From: Lysobacter dokdonensis DS-58
Lineage (GTDB): Bacteria; Pseudomonadota; Gammaproteobacteria; Xanthomonadales; Xanthomonadaceae
DNA length: 64,000 nucleotides
Reading direction: 5' to 3'
NCBI RefSeq assembly: GCF_000770795.1
Contig: NZ_JRKJ01000018.1
Location: 148,998 to 212,997 of the forward strand
Of this stretch, positions 1 to 10,439 are shown piece by piece; position 1 is the first letter of the stretch; each line of letters starts with the position of its first letter. The position numbers and the translations under genes were made by a program. The notes below the pieces were generated by a model. That model saw only the letters and a list, made by a program, of their open reading frames with translations. It searched no databases and was not told the origin of the DNA.

Positions 1-14
1 TGCCGTACGCCGCC

Positions 15-371
15 TCAGCGACGCAGCAGCACCAGGATCTCTTCGAGCTCCATCCGCACTTGCTTGATGATCTGCGTGCTCAGCGCGCTTTCCTGCTTCG
101 CGCCCTCGCCTTCCAGCCGGAGGCGGGCGCCGCCGATGGTGTAGCCCTGTTCGTACAGCAGGCCACGGATCTGGCGGACCATCAGCACGTCATGGCGCTG
201 GTAATAGCGGCGGTTACCGCGACGCTTGACGGGTTTCAGGCTCGGGAATTCGGTTTCCCAGTAGCGCAGGACGTGCGGTTTGACGTCGCACAGCTCGCTG
301 ACTTCACCGATGGTGAAGTAGCGCTTGGCGGGGATCGGCGGGAGTTCCTTGTTGCTGCCCGGATCAAGCAT
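15..371 (-). CDS. MerR family transcriptional regulator, small type at the end of the ihfA operon
   Basis: This is a 118-residue DNA-binding protein with an N-terminal MerR winged helix-turn-helix. The segment [22 protein letters not shown] (residues 18-39, read in parts) is the first helix pair, and [13 protein letters not shown] (about 50-62) is the wing. The rest is a short dimerisation helix, and no effector domain follows, so the ligand is unknown. Its ATG overlaps the ihfA stop codon by 8 bases, which implies translational coupling. A small MerR protein after ihfA is typical of the pheST-ihfA operon in xanthomonads and pseudomonads (family knowledge). No target site could be identified here. 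Confidence 0.9.
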   Translation of the reverse strand: MLDPGSNKELPPIPAKRYFTIGEVSELCDVKPHVLRYWETEFPSLKPVKRRGNRRYYQRHDVLMVRQIRGLLYEQGYTIGGARLRLEGEGAKQESALSTQIIKQVRMELEEILVLLRR

Positions 372-666
372 TACCGGCTCCCGTGTATGCCTCGACGCGT
401 TCCTTCAGTTTCTGGCCCGGGCGGAAGGTCACCACCGTGCGCGCGGAGATCGGAATCTCCTCGCCGGTCTTCGGGTTGCGGCCCGGGCGTTGGTTCTTGC
501 GGCGCAGGTCGAAGTTGCCGAAGCCGGACAGCTTGACCTGGCGGCCGTGTTCGAGCGCTTCGCGGAGCGCGTCGAAGAACGCGTCGACGAATTCCTTCGC
601 CTCGCGTTTGTTCAGGCCGACTTCGTCGAACAACCGCTCGGCCATTTCCGCTTTGGTCAGTGCCAT
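364..666 (-). CDS. ihfA: Integration host factor subunit alpha
   Basis: The 100-residue product has the full length of IHF-alpha. It opens with [19 protein letters not shown] and contains the DNABII signature around [20 protein letters not shown] (residues about 63-82), which forms the DNA-binding beta arm with the intercalating proline. With IhfB (not in this window) it forms a heterodimer that bends DNA sharply and acts in transcription, replication and recombination. It lies 17 bases after pheT, as in E. coli and relatives, so it is probably co-transcribed with pheST. The downstream merR gene overlaps its stop codon. Confidence 0.97.
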   Translation of the reverse strand: MALTKAEMAERLFDEVGLNKREAKEFVDAFFDALREALEHGRQVKLSGFGNFDLRRKNQRPGRNPKTGEEIPISARTVVTFRPGQKLKERVEAYTGAGNA

Positions 667-683
667 CTCGTCCCCCTGACGAT

Positions 684-3068
684 TCAGCTGCGGATCGCGG
701 CGTGGTGTTGGGCCTGCAGTGCCGAGACCACCTCGGTCACCACGTGCTCCACGTCGCGGTCGGTCAGGGTGCGCGATTCATCTTGGAGAATCAAGCCCAT
801 AGCGAGACTCTTGAATCCCGATTCGACGCCCGCGCCACTGTAGCGGTCGAACAGCAGCAAGTCCCGCAAAATCACGCCTGCGGCCGCTTTCACGGTGGCC
901 TGGACATCGGCCCAGCGCACGGTTTCGGGGACGACGAACGCAAGGTCGCGCCGGACGGACGGGTACTTCGACAGGACCGCGGCGCGCGGAATGTTGCGGG
1001 CCAGCATCGGGTCCAGGTCGAGCTCGAAGGCGACCACCTCCACGGGGAGGTCGAGCGTCTTCGCCAGGCGCGGGTGCAGCTGGCCGATCCAGCCGATTCG
1101 GTCTTCGCCTTCTTCCGTCTGGCGGTACACATCGGCCGAGCGGCCGGGGTGGCCGTGGGCGGCGGTGCCGGGTTTGAACGTCAGTTGCGCGCCGGAGAGG
1201 AGCGCCAGCGATTCCAGGTCGCCCTTGAGGTCGTGGAAGTCGACGTTGCGGGTTTTCTCGCTCCACTGTTCGGTGGTAACGGCTCCGCAGGCCACGGCCG
1301 CGATGCGATTGGTCTCCAGCGGCGCGCCGCCGGTGTTCGAATGGAACACCCGCCCGAGTTCGAACAGCCGCACGCGCGTCTGCTGGCGCGCGGCGTTGCG
1401 CGCGAGCGCGGCGACGAGGCCGGGCAGAAGTTGCGTGCGCATCACGCCCAGTTCGGCGCTCAGCGGGTTGGCGAGCGGGACGGCGTTGTCGGTGGCATGC
1501 CACGTGGCGAGCAGGCTTTCATCGACAAACGCGTAGTTCACCGCTTCCAGGTAATCGCGCGTGGCCAGGTGCCGGCGCACGGTGCCCTCTTCCACCTTCG
1601 TTTCCGTCGGCGCGGCCAGGCGCGTGCCGCCGCCGGGGAGCGTCGCGGGGATGTTGTCGTAGCCGAAGACGCGCGCGATTTCTTCGATGAGGTCTTCTTC
1701 GATCGCGATGTCGAAGCGGCGCGTCGGCGGCAGGACGTTCCAGCCGTCGTGCGTCGGCACGACAGCCAGGCCCAGCGCGTGGAGGATGCGTTGCACTTCG
1801 GTGTCGCTCACCGTCGTGCCGAGCACGCGTGCGAGGCGCGCGCGGCGCAGCGGGACGTATTGCGGTTGCGGCAGGTGTTCGGGCAGGACGGCTTCGGTCA
1901 CCGGGCCGGGGGCGCCGCCGGCGATTTCGACGATCAGCCGCGTGGCGATTTCGATCGCCTGGCGCGGGAGGTCGGGGTCGACCCCGCGTTCGAAACGATG
2001 GCCGGCATCGGTGTGCAAGCCGAGGCGGCGGCCGCGGCCGATGATGGCGCTCGGCACCCAATGCGCGGCTTCGAGGAAGACGTTGCGCGTGGTGTCGGTC
2101 ACGCGCGTATCGAACCCGCCCATGATGCCGCCCAGCGCCACCGCGCGGTCGTTGTCGGCGACGACCAGGAACTGGTCGTCGAGCGCGACGTCGCGGCCGT
2201 CGAGGAGCTTCAGCGATTCATTGGCGCGCGCACGGCGCACGCTGATCGGGCCCTTCAGGAGATCACGGTCGAACGCGTGCATCGGCTGGCCGATCTCGAG
2301 CATCACGTACTGCGTGACGTCGACGAGCAGGCTGATCGGGCGGATACCGCTGCGGCGCAGGCGCTCGGCCATCCAGATCGGCGTGTGCACGTTGGCGTCG
2401 ACGCCTTCGATCACGCGGCCGACGAAACGCGGCACGTCCGCGCCCGCATCGAGGTTGATCGCCATCGCCGCGTCGTTGAGCGCGGGCATGGGCGTGGCGT
2501 CGAACGGCACGACTTCGCTGCCGAAGGCGGCGGCGACGTCGTACGCGATGCCGCGCACGCTGAAGCAGTCGGCGCGGTTCGGCGTGAGCTTGAGTTCGAA
2601 GCGCGCGTCGGGCAGGCCGAGGTATTCAGCGAGCGGTGCGCCGACCGGCGCGTCATGCGGGAGTTCGAGCAGGCCGGAGGCGTCGGCGTCCAGGCCGAGT
2701 TCCTTCGCCGAGCAGAGCATGCCGTTGGAATCGACACCGCGCAGCTTGGCGACCCTGATCGTCAGCGTGCCGACCTGCGTGCCGATGGTGGCCAGCGGCG
2801 CGACGAGGTTCGGGCGCGCGTTGGGTGCGCCGCAGACGATCTGCTGCAGCGCTCCGGTACCGATGTCGACCTTGCAGACCTGCAGCTTGTCGGCTTCGGG
2901 GTGCTTGGCGCATTCGACGATGCGCGCGACGACGACGCCATCGAGCTTCTCGCCGATCACTTCCATCTCCTCGACTTCGAGGCCGATGGCGGTCAGCGTG
3001 GCCGACAGTTGCTCGCGCGTCGCGTCGGTGCGCACGTGTTGGCGGAGCCAGTTCTCGGGGAACTTCAT
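684..3068 (-). CDS. pheT: Phenylalanyl-tRNA synthetase beta chain
   Basis: This 794-residue protein matches the usual PheT length (about 795). The start at 3068 is chosen because the protein then begins [12 protein letters not shown], the conserved N-terminus; upstream in-frame sequence is low-complexity read-through. A tRNA-binding EMAP-like domain (about 39-148, with [16 protein letters not shown]) is followed by the B3/B4 editing domain, the B5 domain, a catalytic-like core and a C-terminal ferredoxin-fold anticodon-binding domain ([16 protein letters not shown] near residue 710). With PheS it forms the alpha2beta2 enzyme that charges tRNA-Phe and hydrolyses mischarged Tyr-tRNA. The gap to pheS is 10 bases. 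Confidence 0.97.
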   Translation of the reverse strand: MKFPENWLRQHVRTDATREQLSATLTAIGLEVEEMEVIGEKLDGVVVARIVECAKHPEADKLQVCKVDIGTGALQQIVCGAPNARPNLVAPLATIGTQVGTLTIRVAKLRGVDSNGMLCSAKELGLDADASGLLELPHDAPVGAPLAEYLGLPDARFELKLTPNRADCFSVRGIAYDVAAAFGSEVVPFDATPMPALNDAAMAINLDAGADVPRFVGRVIEGVDANVHTPIWMAERLRRSGIRPISLLVDVTQYVMLEIGQPMHAFDRDLLKGPISVRRARANESLKLLDGRDVALDDQFLVVADNDRAVALGGIMGGFDTRVTDTTRNVFLEAAHWVPSAIIGRGRRLGLHTDAGHRFERGVDPDLPRQAIEIATRLIVEIAGGAPGPVTEAVLPEHLPQPQYVPLRRARLARVLGTTVSDTEVQRILHALGLAVVPTHDGWNVLPPTRRFDIAIEEDLIEEIARVFGYDNIPATLPGGGTRLAAPTETKVEEGTVRRHLATRDYLEAVNYAFVDESLLATWHATDNAVPLANPLSAELGVMRTQLLPGLVAALARNAARQQTRVRLFELGRVFHSNTGGAPLETNRIAAVACGAVTTEQWSEKTRNVDFHDLKGDLESLALLSGAQLTFKPGTAAHGHPGRSADVYRQTEEGEDRIGWIGQLHPRLAKTLDLPVEVVAFELDLDPMLARNIPRAAVLSKYPSVRRDLAFVVPETVRWADVQATVKAAAGVILRDLLLFDRYSGAGVESGFKSLAMGLILQDESRTLTDRDVEHVVTEVVSALQAQHHAAIRS

Positions 3069-3078
3069 TCCATTGACC

Positions 3079-4552
<1,474 letters not shown>

Positions 4553-4565
4553 TGTTCAGCCCTCC

Positions 4566-4763
4566 TCAGAGATACGGCAGCATGCGGTCCAGACGGCCCG
4601 CGTCTTCGGCACGAACGTGGTTCGTCTGACGAAGGTTGCGCTTCCGCTTGGTCGCTTTCTTGGTGAGGATGTGGCTCTTGTTGGCGTGGCCGCACTTGTA
4701 CTTGCCGGAAGCGGTCTTCCGGAAGCGCTTGGCCGCCGCCCGATTGGTCTTGATCTTGGGCAT
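4566..4763 (-). CDS. rpmI: 50S ribosomal protein L35
   Basis: The 65-residue basic protein starts [17 protein letters not shown] and ends [17 protein letters not shown], both hallmarks of L35. The start at 4763 gives the family length; an in-frame upstream codon would add nine residues that the family lacks. It is a component of the large ribosomal subunit. About 190 bases separate it from infC, and a terminator-like hairpin lies in that gap, so the rpmI-rplT pair may be regulated apart from infC. Confidence 0.97.
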   Translation of the reverse strand: MPKIKTNRAAAKRFRKTASGKYKCGHANKSHILTKKATKRKRNLRQTNHVRAEDAGRLDRMLPYL

Positions 4764-4884
4764 TGGGTTGTCCTTGCGAAATCTTGTCACTGGCCCGGGC
4801 GGTGGCCTCAGCCACGCTTTCCGTCCTGCCCTTGCCGGTCGTAAGCCTTTGATTCTTCTGAATCAAGGCGGGTCCATGGTCTTG

Positions 4885-4914
4885 CAAAACAACAGCCCCG
4901 GCGGACCGGGGCTG
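4885..4914 (-). terminator. Terminator-like hairpin between infC and rpmI
   Basis: A 9-bp GC-rich stem (CAGCCCCGG with CCGGGGCTG) has a 4-base loop and is followed on the minus strand by TTGTTTTG. It sits about 40 bases after the infC stop, in the stretch that holds the L20 translational operator in E. coli. It could be a partial terminator or an attenuator for rpmI-rplT. Confidence 0.6.
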
Positions 4915-4955
4915 CGCATTATGCCGGGCCGCGAGGCCCAAAACAATGATTTTTC

Positions 4956-5480
4956 TCAGGTTTTCTTCTTGGGCGCGATCATCATGACCATCTGCCGGCC
5001 TTCCAGGCGCGGCCGCGATTCGATGACGATGTCTTCGCCCAGGTCGGTCTCGATCCGCTTGGCCATCTGCTGGCCGAGTTCCTGGTGGCTCATTTCGCGG
5101 CCACGGAAGCGGATGTTGACCTTGATCTTGTCGCCTTCCTCAAGGAAGCGGCGCATGTTGCGCAGCTTGATCTGGTAGTCGCCTTCGTCGGTGACGGGGC
5201 GGAACTTCACTTCCTTGATTTCGACCTGCTTCTGCTTCTTCTTGGCAGCCGCGGCCTTCTTCTGCGTCTCGAACTTGAACTTGCCGAAGTCCATGATCCG
5301 GCACACCGGCGGATCCGCGTTGGGCTGGATCTCGACGAGGTCGAGGCCTTCGTCTTCGGCCATCCGCAGGGCTTCGTCGCGCGTGAGCACGCCGACCATT
5401 TCGCCGTCGCTGCCGATCACGCGTACGCGCGGCACGCGGATTTCGCTGTTCTTTCGATTCTGCTTTTCGGGGGTGCTGAT
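4956..5480 (-). CDS. infC: Translation initiation factor IF-3, non-canonical ATC start
   Basis: IF-3 binds the 30S subunit, blocks premature 50S joining and rejects non-AUG start codons. The N-domain ([20 protein letters not shown]), the lysine-rich linker and the C-domain ([20 protein letters not shown]) are all present. No ATG or GTG gives a full-length protein: the first GTG, at 5435, would remove 15 conserved N-terminal residues. An ATC at 5478-5480 begins (M)[20 protein letters not shown], which matches the xanthomonad IF-3 N-terminus, and GGAG lies 8 bases upstream of it. The product is 174 residues. A rare start allows IF-3 to repress its own synthesis, as known for AUU in E. coli. Confidence 0.93.
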   Translation of the reverse strand: MSTPEKQNRKNSEIRVPRVRVIGSDGEMVGVLTRDEALRMAEDEGLDLVEIQPNADPPVCRIMDFGKFKFETQKKAAAAKKKQKQVEIKEVKFRPVTDEGDYQIKLRNMRRFLEEGDKIKVNIRFRGREMSHQELGQQMAKRIETDLGEDIVIESRPRLEGRQMVMMIAPKKKT

Positions 5481-5505
5481 GTCGCAATCTCCGTGGAGTA
5501 TCGAG

Positions 5506-5531
5506 CCGCGCGGCAGTGGGGTGCCGCGCGG
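5506..5531 (-). promoter_or_regulatory. Strong hairpin between thrS and infC
   Basis: A perfect 10-bp stem (CCGCGCGGCA with TGCCGCGCGG) and a 6-base loop sit between the thrS stop and the infC Shine-Dalgarno. No T-run follows, so this is not a classical terminator. It may protect or process the mRNA, or tune infC translation; this is inferred from structure only. Confidence 0.5.
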
Positions 5532-5546
5532 GCCTTGTGTCTGACG

Positions 5547-7463
5547 CTACTGCGATTCGCGCAAGCGCTGCGCGAAGTCGGCGATGGACATGGTCCCCAG
5601 GTCCTCGCCACTGCGCGTGCGCACCGCGACTGCGCCATTTTCCTTCTCGCGGTCGCCGACCACGAGCAGGTACGGCACGCGCTGCAGCGTGTGCTCGCGG
5701 ATCTTATAGCCGATCTTCTCGTTCCGCAAATCAGCGTCGACCCGGAAGCCTTGATTCGTAAGGGTTTTCCGAACCTCGGCCACCCAGTCGGCCTGCGCGT
5801 CGGTGATATTCATGACCACCGCCTGCACCGGGGCCAGCCAGGCCGGGAAATGGCCGGCGTGGTGCTCGATCAGGATGCCGATGAAGCGCTCCATCGAGCC
5901 GACGATCGCCCGGTGCAGCATCACCGGGTGGCGGCGCTGGCTGTGCTCGTCGACGTACTCGGCGCCGAGGCGGCCGGGCATCATGAAATCGACCTGCATC
6001 GTGCCCAGCTGCCAGGTGCGGCCGATGGCGTCCTTGAGGTGGTATTCGATCTTCGGGCCGTAGAAGGCGCCCTCGCCCGGCAGCTCCTGCCATTCCACGC
6101 CGGCGGCGCGCAGCGCCGAGCGCAGGGCCTCTTCGGCCTTGTCCCACGTGGCGTCATCGCCGAGGCGCGGTTCCGGGCGCAGCGCGATCTTCAGCTGCAC
6201 GTCCTGGAAGCCGAAGCGGGCATAGACGTCCATCGCCTGCTGGTGGAAGGCGGTGACTTCGGCTTCGATCTGGTCTTCGGTGCAGAAGATATGCCCGTCG
6301 TCCTGCGTGAAGCCGCGCACGCGCAGGATGCCGTGCAGCGCGCCCGACGGCTCGTTGCGGTGGCACGCGCCGAACTCGCCGTAACGGATCGGCAGGTCGC
6401 GGTAGCTGTGCAGGCCGGAGTTGAACACCTGGACGTGGCCCGGGCAGTTCATCGGCTTGACCGCGTACGTGCGCTTCTCCGATTCGGTGAAGAACATGTT
6501 GTCCTTGTAGTTGTCCCAGTGGCCGGAACGCTTCCACAAGGACACGTCGAGGATCTGCGGGCAACGCACCTCCTGGTAGCCGGACTCGCGGTACACCTTG
6601 CGCATGTACTGCTCGACGACCTGCCAGATCGACCAGCCCTTCGGATGCCAGAACACCAGGCCCGGCGCTTCTTCCTGCAGGTGGAACAGGTCCTGCTGCT
6701 TGGCGATCTTGCGGTGGTCGCGCTTCTCGGCTTCCTCCAACTGCAACAGGTAGGCCTTGAGGTCCTTGTCGTTGAGCCAGGCGGTGCCGTAGATGCGGCT
6801 GAGCATCGCGTTGTTGTGGTCGCCGCGCCAATACGCGCCGGCCACCTTCATCAGCTTGAAGGCGCGCAGTTTTTCCGTCGACGGCACGTGCGGGCCGCGG
6901 CACAGGTCGGTGAACTCGCCCTGCGAATACAGCGAGAGGGCTTCGTCCGACGGAATCGATTCGATGATCTCCGCCTTGTAGTTTTCGCCCATGCCGCGGA
7001 AGAACTGCACCGCTTCGTCGCGCGATTTGACGCTGCGCGAAACGGGCTGCGCTTCCTTCACGATCTTCTGCATTTCCGCCTCGATGGCGGGCAGGTCGTC
7101 GGGCGTGAACGGACGCTCGTAGGCGAAGTCGTAGTAGAAGCCGTTGTCGATCACCGGGCCGATGGTGACCTGCGCGCCGGGATACAGGCGCTGCACGGCC
7201 TGCGCGAGCAGGTGCGCCGTGGAATGGCGCAGCACGTCGAGCGCGTCGGGATGCTTGTCGGTGACGATCTCCAGCGCGGCGTCGCGGTCGATGCGGTAGC
7301 TGGTGTCGACCAGCTTGCCATCGACCTTGCCCGCGAGCGCCGCCTTCGCCAGGCCCGCGCCGATGGAGGCTGCGATCTCGCCGACGGTGACCGGATGGTC
7401 GAAATTGCGGACGCTGCCGTCGGGCAGCGTGATCGCGACGGGAGTTTGGACTTCTGCGTTCAT
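5547..7463 (-). CDS. thrS: Threonyl-tRNA synthetase
   Basis: The 638-residue enzyme starts at 7463 ([18 protein letters not shown]). It has an N-terminal TGS domain (about 8-68) and the SAD editing domain, with the HSTAHLL motif near residue 80. The class II core holds the zinc ligands in [10 protein letters not shown] and in later histidines, plus [15 protein letters not shown] and motif 3 ([18 protein letters not shown]). The C-terminal anticodon-binding domain ends at [10 protein letters not shown]. It charges tRNA-Thr and clears Ser-tRNA-Thr. A terminator hairpin 18 bases upstream, preceded by a mini-ORF with two Thr codons, suggests possible attenuation. It heads the operon ending at merR. 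Confidence 0.97.
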   Translation of the reverse strand: MNAEVQTPVAITLPDGSVRNFDHPVTVGEIAASIGAGLAKAALAGKVDGKLVDTSYRIDRDAALEIVTDKHPDALDVLRHSTAHLLAQAVQRLYPGAQVTIGPVIDNGFYYDFAYERPFTPDDLPAIEAEMQKIVKEAQPVSRSVKSRDEAVQFFRGMGENYKAEIIESIPSDEALSLYSQGEFTDLCRGPHVPSTEKLRAFKLMKVAGAYWRGDHNNAMLSRIYGTAWLNDKDLKAYLLQLEEAEKRDHRKIAKQQDLFHLQEEAPGLVFWHPKGWSIWQVVEQYMRKVYRESGYQEVRCPQILDVSLWKRSGHWDNYKDNMFFTESEKRTYAVKPMNCPGHVQVFNSGLHSYRDLPIRYGEFGACHRNEPSGALHGILRVRGFTQDDGHIFCTEDQIEAEVTAFHQQAMDVYARFGFQDVQLKIALRPEPRLGDDATWDKAEEALRSALRAAGVEWQELPGEGAFYGPKIEYHLKDAIGRTWQLGTMQVDFMMPGRLGAEYVDEHSQRRHPVMLHRAIVGSMERFIGILIEHHAGHFPAWLAPVQAVVMNITDAQADWVAEVRKTLTNQGFRVDADLRNEKIGYKIREHTLQRVPYLLVVGDREKENGAVAVRTRSGEDLGTMSIADFAQRLRESQ

Positions 7464-7481
7464 TGCGTGGGCACCAGGAAT

Positions 7482-7502
7482 AAAAAAAGCGCCCGAGGGC
7501 GC
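7482..7502 (-). terminator. Intrinsic terminator just upstream of thrS
   Basis: On the minus strand GCGCCC pairs with GGGCGC over a very short loop and is followed by seven T residues (7482-7488). It ends only 18 bases before the thrS start and lies about 140 bases after tRNA-Val. It may terminate the tRNA-Val transcript or act as a thrS attenuator. Confidence 0.75.
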
Positions 7503-7528
7503 CTGCTGTCGCTGCGACTCGGGAAAGG

Positions 7529-7555
7529 TCAGGGTTGGCTGCGCGTAGTGTTCAT
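7529..7555 (-). promoter_or_regulatory. Candidate thrS leader mini-ORF with tandem Thr codons
   Basis: A nine-codon frame reads [12 protein letters not shown] and ends 26 bases before the terminator stem upstream of thrS. Adjacent ACT and ACG threonine codons fit ribosome-mediated attenuation. Its Shine-Dalgarno is weak and no clear antiterminator was found, so it may be chance. Confidence 0.25.
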
Positions 7556-7643
7556 GTCGCACGCTCGGCCGGCGTTGCCGCGGGCCACCTCTTCCGTCTT
7601 CTCGTCGCGATCTTATCGTGTTTGGTGCCCCACGCCGGAAGCG

Positions 7644-7718
7644 TGGTGGGCGGTACAGGGTTCGAACCTGTGACCCCTACCATGTCAAGGTAGTGCTCTA
7701 CCGCTGAGCTAACCGCCC
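7644..7718 (-). tRNA. tRNA-Val(GAC)
   Basis: A 75-nt cloverleaf is visible. The acceptor arms are GGGCGGT and ACCGCCC, the anticodon stem CTACC/GGTAG holds the loop TTGACAT (anticodon GAC), the T-arm contains GGTTCGAACCC, and CCA is encoded. It reads GUC and GUU valine codons. It lies 74 bases after the last metalloprotease gene and upstream of thrS on the same strand. Confidence 0.97.
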
Positions 7719-7759
7719 GAATCGCCCCACCCGGCCAGTCCGGCCGAACGGGGCTGCGC

Positions 7760-7788
7760 AGTTTAACGAAGGTGCTGCGCTGCGACAA
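7760..7788 (-). promoter_or_regulatory. Predicted promoter of tRNA-Val
   Basis: On the minus strand a -35-like TTGTCG (7783-7788) and a -10-like TAAACT (7760-7765) are 17 bases apart. They lie directly after the stop codon of the preceding protease gene, about 42 bases upstream of the tRNA. The assignment is by consensus only. Confidence 0.45.
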
Positions 7789-7792
7789 CCGC

Positions 7793-10426
7793 TCATTGGG
7801 CGGATTTCGCGCCCGGTCCGCCGGTCCTGCGGTCGTCATCGCCGATCCACGTGCGCTTGGTCGCCGTGGACGCAGTGGCGCCGGTGACTTGGTCGACCAC
7901 GAAATCGAAGTAGCGCGCCGGGTCGGGCCTCGTATTGCCCGGCGGCAGCGCGAGCGTGATCGTCGCGTACTCCGCGCCGGGCTGGATGCGGCCCTGCCCG
8001 GTGCCGGCGACGTAATGCGTGCCGGCCTTCGCCGTGCCATCAAGCGTGCGCCATCGGAAGTTGACGCCTTGCGCGCCGGCGGGTTCGGACAGCTCGACGT
8101 AGATCGGGAACGACGTCGTGCCTTCGGGCACCGTATCGGGGCCGGTCGCGAAGATCGTCGGCAGGTTCGACAGCACCGGGTCGAAGATTTGGTCGCGCGG
8201 GGCGAAGTCCTGCAGGTACGCCACGTACGGCTTCCAGGAGTCGCCGGCGCTGATCGTCATTTCCAGGGTCGAGCCGACAGGCACGCGCGTGATGTAGCGG
8301 AATTCCGGCGGCTGCACGAGCACGATGTCGCTGGCGACCTCCACGCCATGCGACCACGCATGCACCGACATCACCCTGCGTGTCGTCGGCGGCGTGCTGC
8401 CAGGCGCGAACTTGATCTGGCCGCTGAGCGCGTACGTGTCCAGGAACATCAGCGGCAGCGCGCGATCGCCGTGCACTTCCTGCACCAGGGCCGGCTTCAT
8501 CGCCCCCCACGCGGTGCTGGGGTAATTCTCGATGCGCAGCTCGGAACCATAGGCCACGGGGATCGCGAAGGTCTGGTCGGCATTCGGCCAAAGGGTTTCC
8601 CAATAGTCGCCTTCGTCCGTGCCGTCGACGCCGTATACCTTGAGCGTCGGGTTGAGGCCCGCCGAATCGATACCCAGCGGGAACCAGAGGCGGCCGGTGA
8701 TCATCGGGCGCGGATCGTCGGCGACGATGGTGAGCGTGGCGGTCGCATCGGCGATGGGCACGTTCGTGCCTGCGCGCGCAACGAGGCGCAGCAGGATCGT
8801 TTCGTCGGGTTCGATTTCGTCATCGCCGATGAGGACGATCGGCACGCCGCCCGAACGCCAGCCGGGCGACAGATACGTGGAGGCATCGGCGGGCATTCGA
8901 TAATCCACGCCCTGCGTTGCCGTGCCGCCGATCACCTGCACTTCGAACGTCGCACCCTCGGCGGGCGCCGGGCCCGACAACAACACCGGCACGTAGAGTT
9001 CCAGCTCGTGGCTCGCGCGCAGTTCGACGGCTTCGACATCGCTGATCGAAACGGTGCCCTTCGTCCCGCGGAAGCCCGCGATCATCGGCGCCATCAGGTT
9101 GAGGCTGCGGACGTTGTCGCTGGCCTCCTCGATGCCGCACGGGCTGCCGCATGCGGTGCTGCCCGGGTTCGAGAAGTAACCGATGCGCGGCATGCCCTGC
9201 GGATACGCCATGACCGTGGCGAAGGCGTCGTTGCGATAACCGAACGAGAACGCATACGCGCCGTAATCCAGGTTCCCCGTCTCGGGATCCCGCGAGGTCT
9301 GGCGGTCGTGCATCGACCCCATCAGGTGCCCCAGTTCGTGCGCGAGCACATACGGACTGCATCCGCCGACGTTGACGACCGAATAGCCGTACGTCGGTGA
9401 GCCGCCCGCATTGCGGTGCATGCCCTCGCCGGTCAGCCATGCGACGCCGCACGACGGATCGCCGTCCTGGTAAGGCCGCACCAGCGTCACGAGATCGCCG
9501 GCGTAGTTGTCGCGGATCGCTTCGATGTCGCCGTATTGCTGGTTGGTCAGCGCGTCGAGGACCGGACCGTTCTGCGTGACCGCCGGCACCGTCGAAAGCA
9601 ATTGCACGCGCACCGGATTGAGCGTGATGCGCGCGCCGCTGTCGCGATGCGCCTGGTTGGCGATGGCGAAGAGGTTCGCCACTTCGGCTTCCGCGTTCGC
9701 GACGCTGCCGCGCGCAGTGATCAGATCCTGCGAGTACAACGCGATGACGTCGATGCGCACGGGCGTCGTGTCGATCGGGGCTTGCGAGGCGATGGCCGAG
9801 CGCGCGATGGGCGCGGTGCGCGGTTGCGTTGTTCCGTCGGCACGGAATTTCTGCGCGGCGCTCGCGGTGCGCGCCGCTGTCGAGACGCGCGTGATCTCGG
9901 TCTTGCGACGCGGCGGGATGCGCACATCGGTGTCGCGCGACGTCGCGGCCGCCGGAACGAGGTCGCCGGCCGGCGCGATCGTGACGCGGTTGCGCGGGCC
10001 GGTGACGACGTGCAGCAGCCCGCCATCGGGCGTCGGCAATACACCGAACACGGCCGCGCCGCGGAAGGTCATCACCATCGCCTGCGGGCCCAGGCGCGTC
10101 TTCGTGCGCCCGACCACATGCCAGTTGCCGTTCGCGTCGGTGTAGTTGCGTTCGATGGCGACGGCGTAATCCGCGCCGTCGGGCAGGGACACGTGCAGCG
10201 CCCCGTCACGCACGGCGTTGCGTGCGATGGCGGCGTCGAATGCGAAGGACCGCGGCATCTCGCGCGTGGCGCCTGCGGGGATCGTCAACGTCGCACGCGC
10301 GTTCGAACCTCGCGGCGCGGACGCAACCACCTGCGCAGCGTCCTCGCCTCCGCGCCACCACGCGATGCCCGCGACCAGCGACAACGCCACGCCCGCGGAC
10401 AACACCCGCATCCCTGTTTGCTTCAC
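7793..10426 (-). CDS. Secreted reprolysin-like zinc metalloprotease with two Calx-beta modules (copy 1)
   Basis: The 877-residue protein has an N-terminal hydrophobic export segment (about 7-24) and a pro-like region (about 45-150, with LPDGADYAV and MVMTFRGAAVFG). The metzincin catalytic domain has the zinc motif HELGHLMGSMHD (residues 363-374) and a Met-turn at MAYPQG (Met407). One Calx-beta module spans about 457-572 and another about 755-864. The chain ends IGDDDRRTGGPGAKSAQ. The GTG start is chosen because the paralogue upstream also begins MKQ; an ATG five codons later is possible. It is the last of four tandem paralogues, 13 bases after copy 2. It probably degrades extracellular protein; the substrate is unknown. 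Confidence 0.85.
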   Translation of the reverse strand: MKQTGMRVLSAGVALSLVAGIAWWRGGEDAAQVVASAPRGSNARATLTIPAGATREMPRSFAFDAAIARNAVRDGALHVSLPDGADYAVAIERNYTDANGNWHVVGRTKTRLGPQAMVMTFRGAAVFGVLPTPDGGLLHVVTGPRNRVTIAPAGDLVPAAATSRDTDVRIPPRRKTEITRVSTAARTASAAQKFRADGTTQPRTAPIARSAIASQAPIDTTPVRIDVIALYSQDLITARGSVANAEAEVANLFAIANQAHRDSGARITLNPVRVQLLSTVPAVTQNGPVLDALTNQQYGDIEAIRDNYAGDLVTLVRPYQDGDPSCGVAWLTGEGMHRNAGGSPTYGYSVVNVGGCSPYVLAHELGHLMGSMHDRQTSRDPETGNLDYGAYAFSFGYRNDAFATVMAYPQGMPRIGYFSNPGSTACGSPCGIEEASDNVRSLNLMAPMIAGFRGTKGTVSISDVEAVELRASHELELYVPVLLSGPAPAEGATFEVQVIGGTATQGVDYRMPADASTYLSPGWRSGGVPIVLIGDDEIEPDETILLRLVARAGTNVPIADATATLTIVADDPRPMITGRLWFPLGIDSAGLNPTLKVYGVDGTDEGDYWETLWPNADQTFAIPVAYGSELRIENYPSTAWGAMKPALVQEVHGDRALPLMFLDTYALSGQIKFAPGSTPPTTRRVMSVHAWSHGVEVASDIVLVQPPEFRYITRVPVGSTLEMTISAGDSWKPYVAYLQDFAPRDQIFDPVLSNLPTIFATGPDTVPEGTTSFPIYVELSEPAGAQGVNFRWRTLDGTAKAGTHYVAGTGQGRIQPGAEYATITLALPPGNTRPDPARYFDFVVDQVTGATASTATKRTWIGDDDRRTGGPGAKSAQ

Positions 10427-10439
10427 TGCTTCGATCCCT

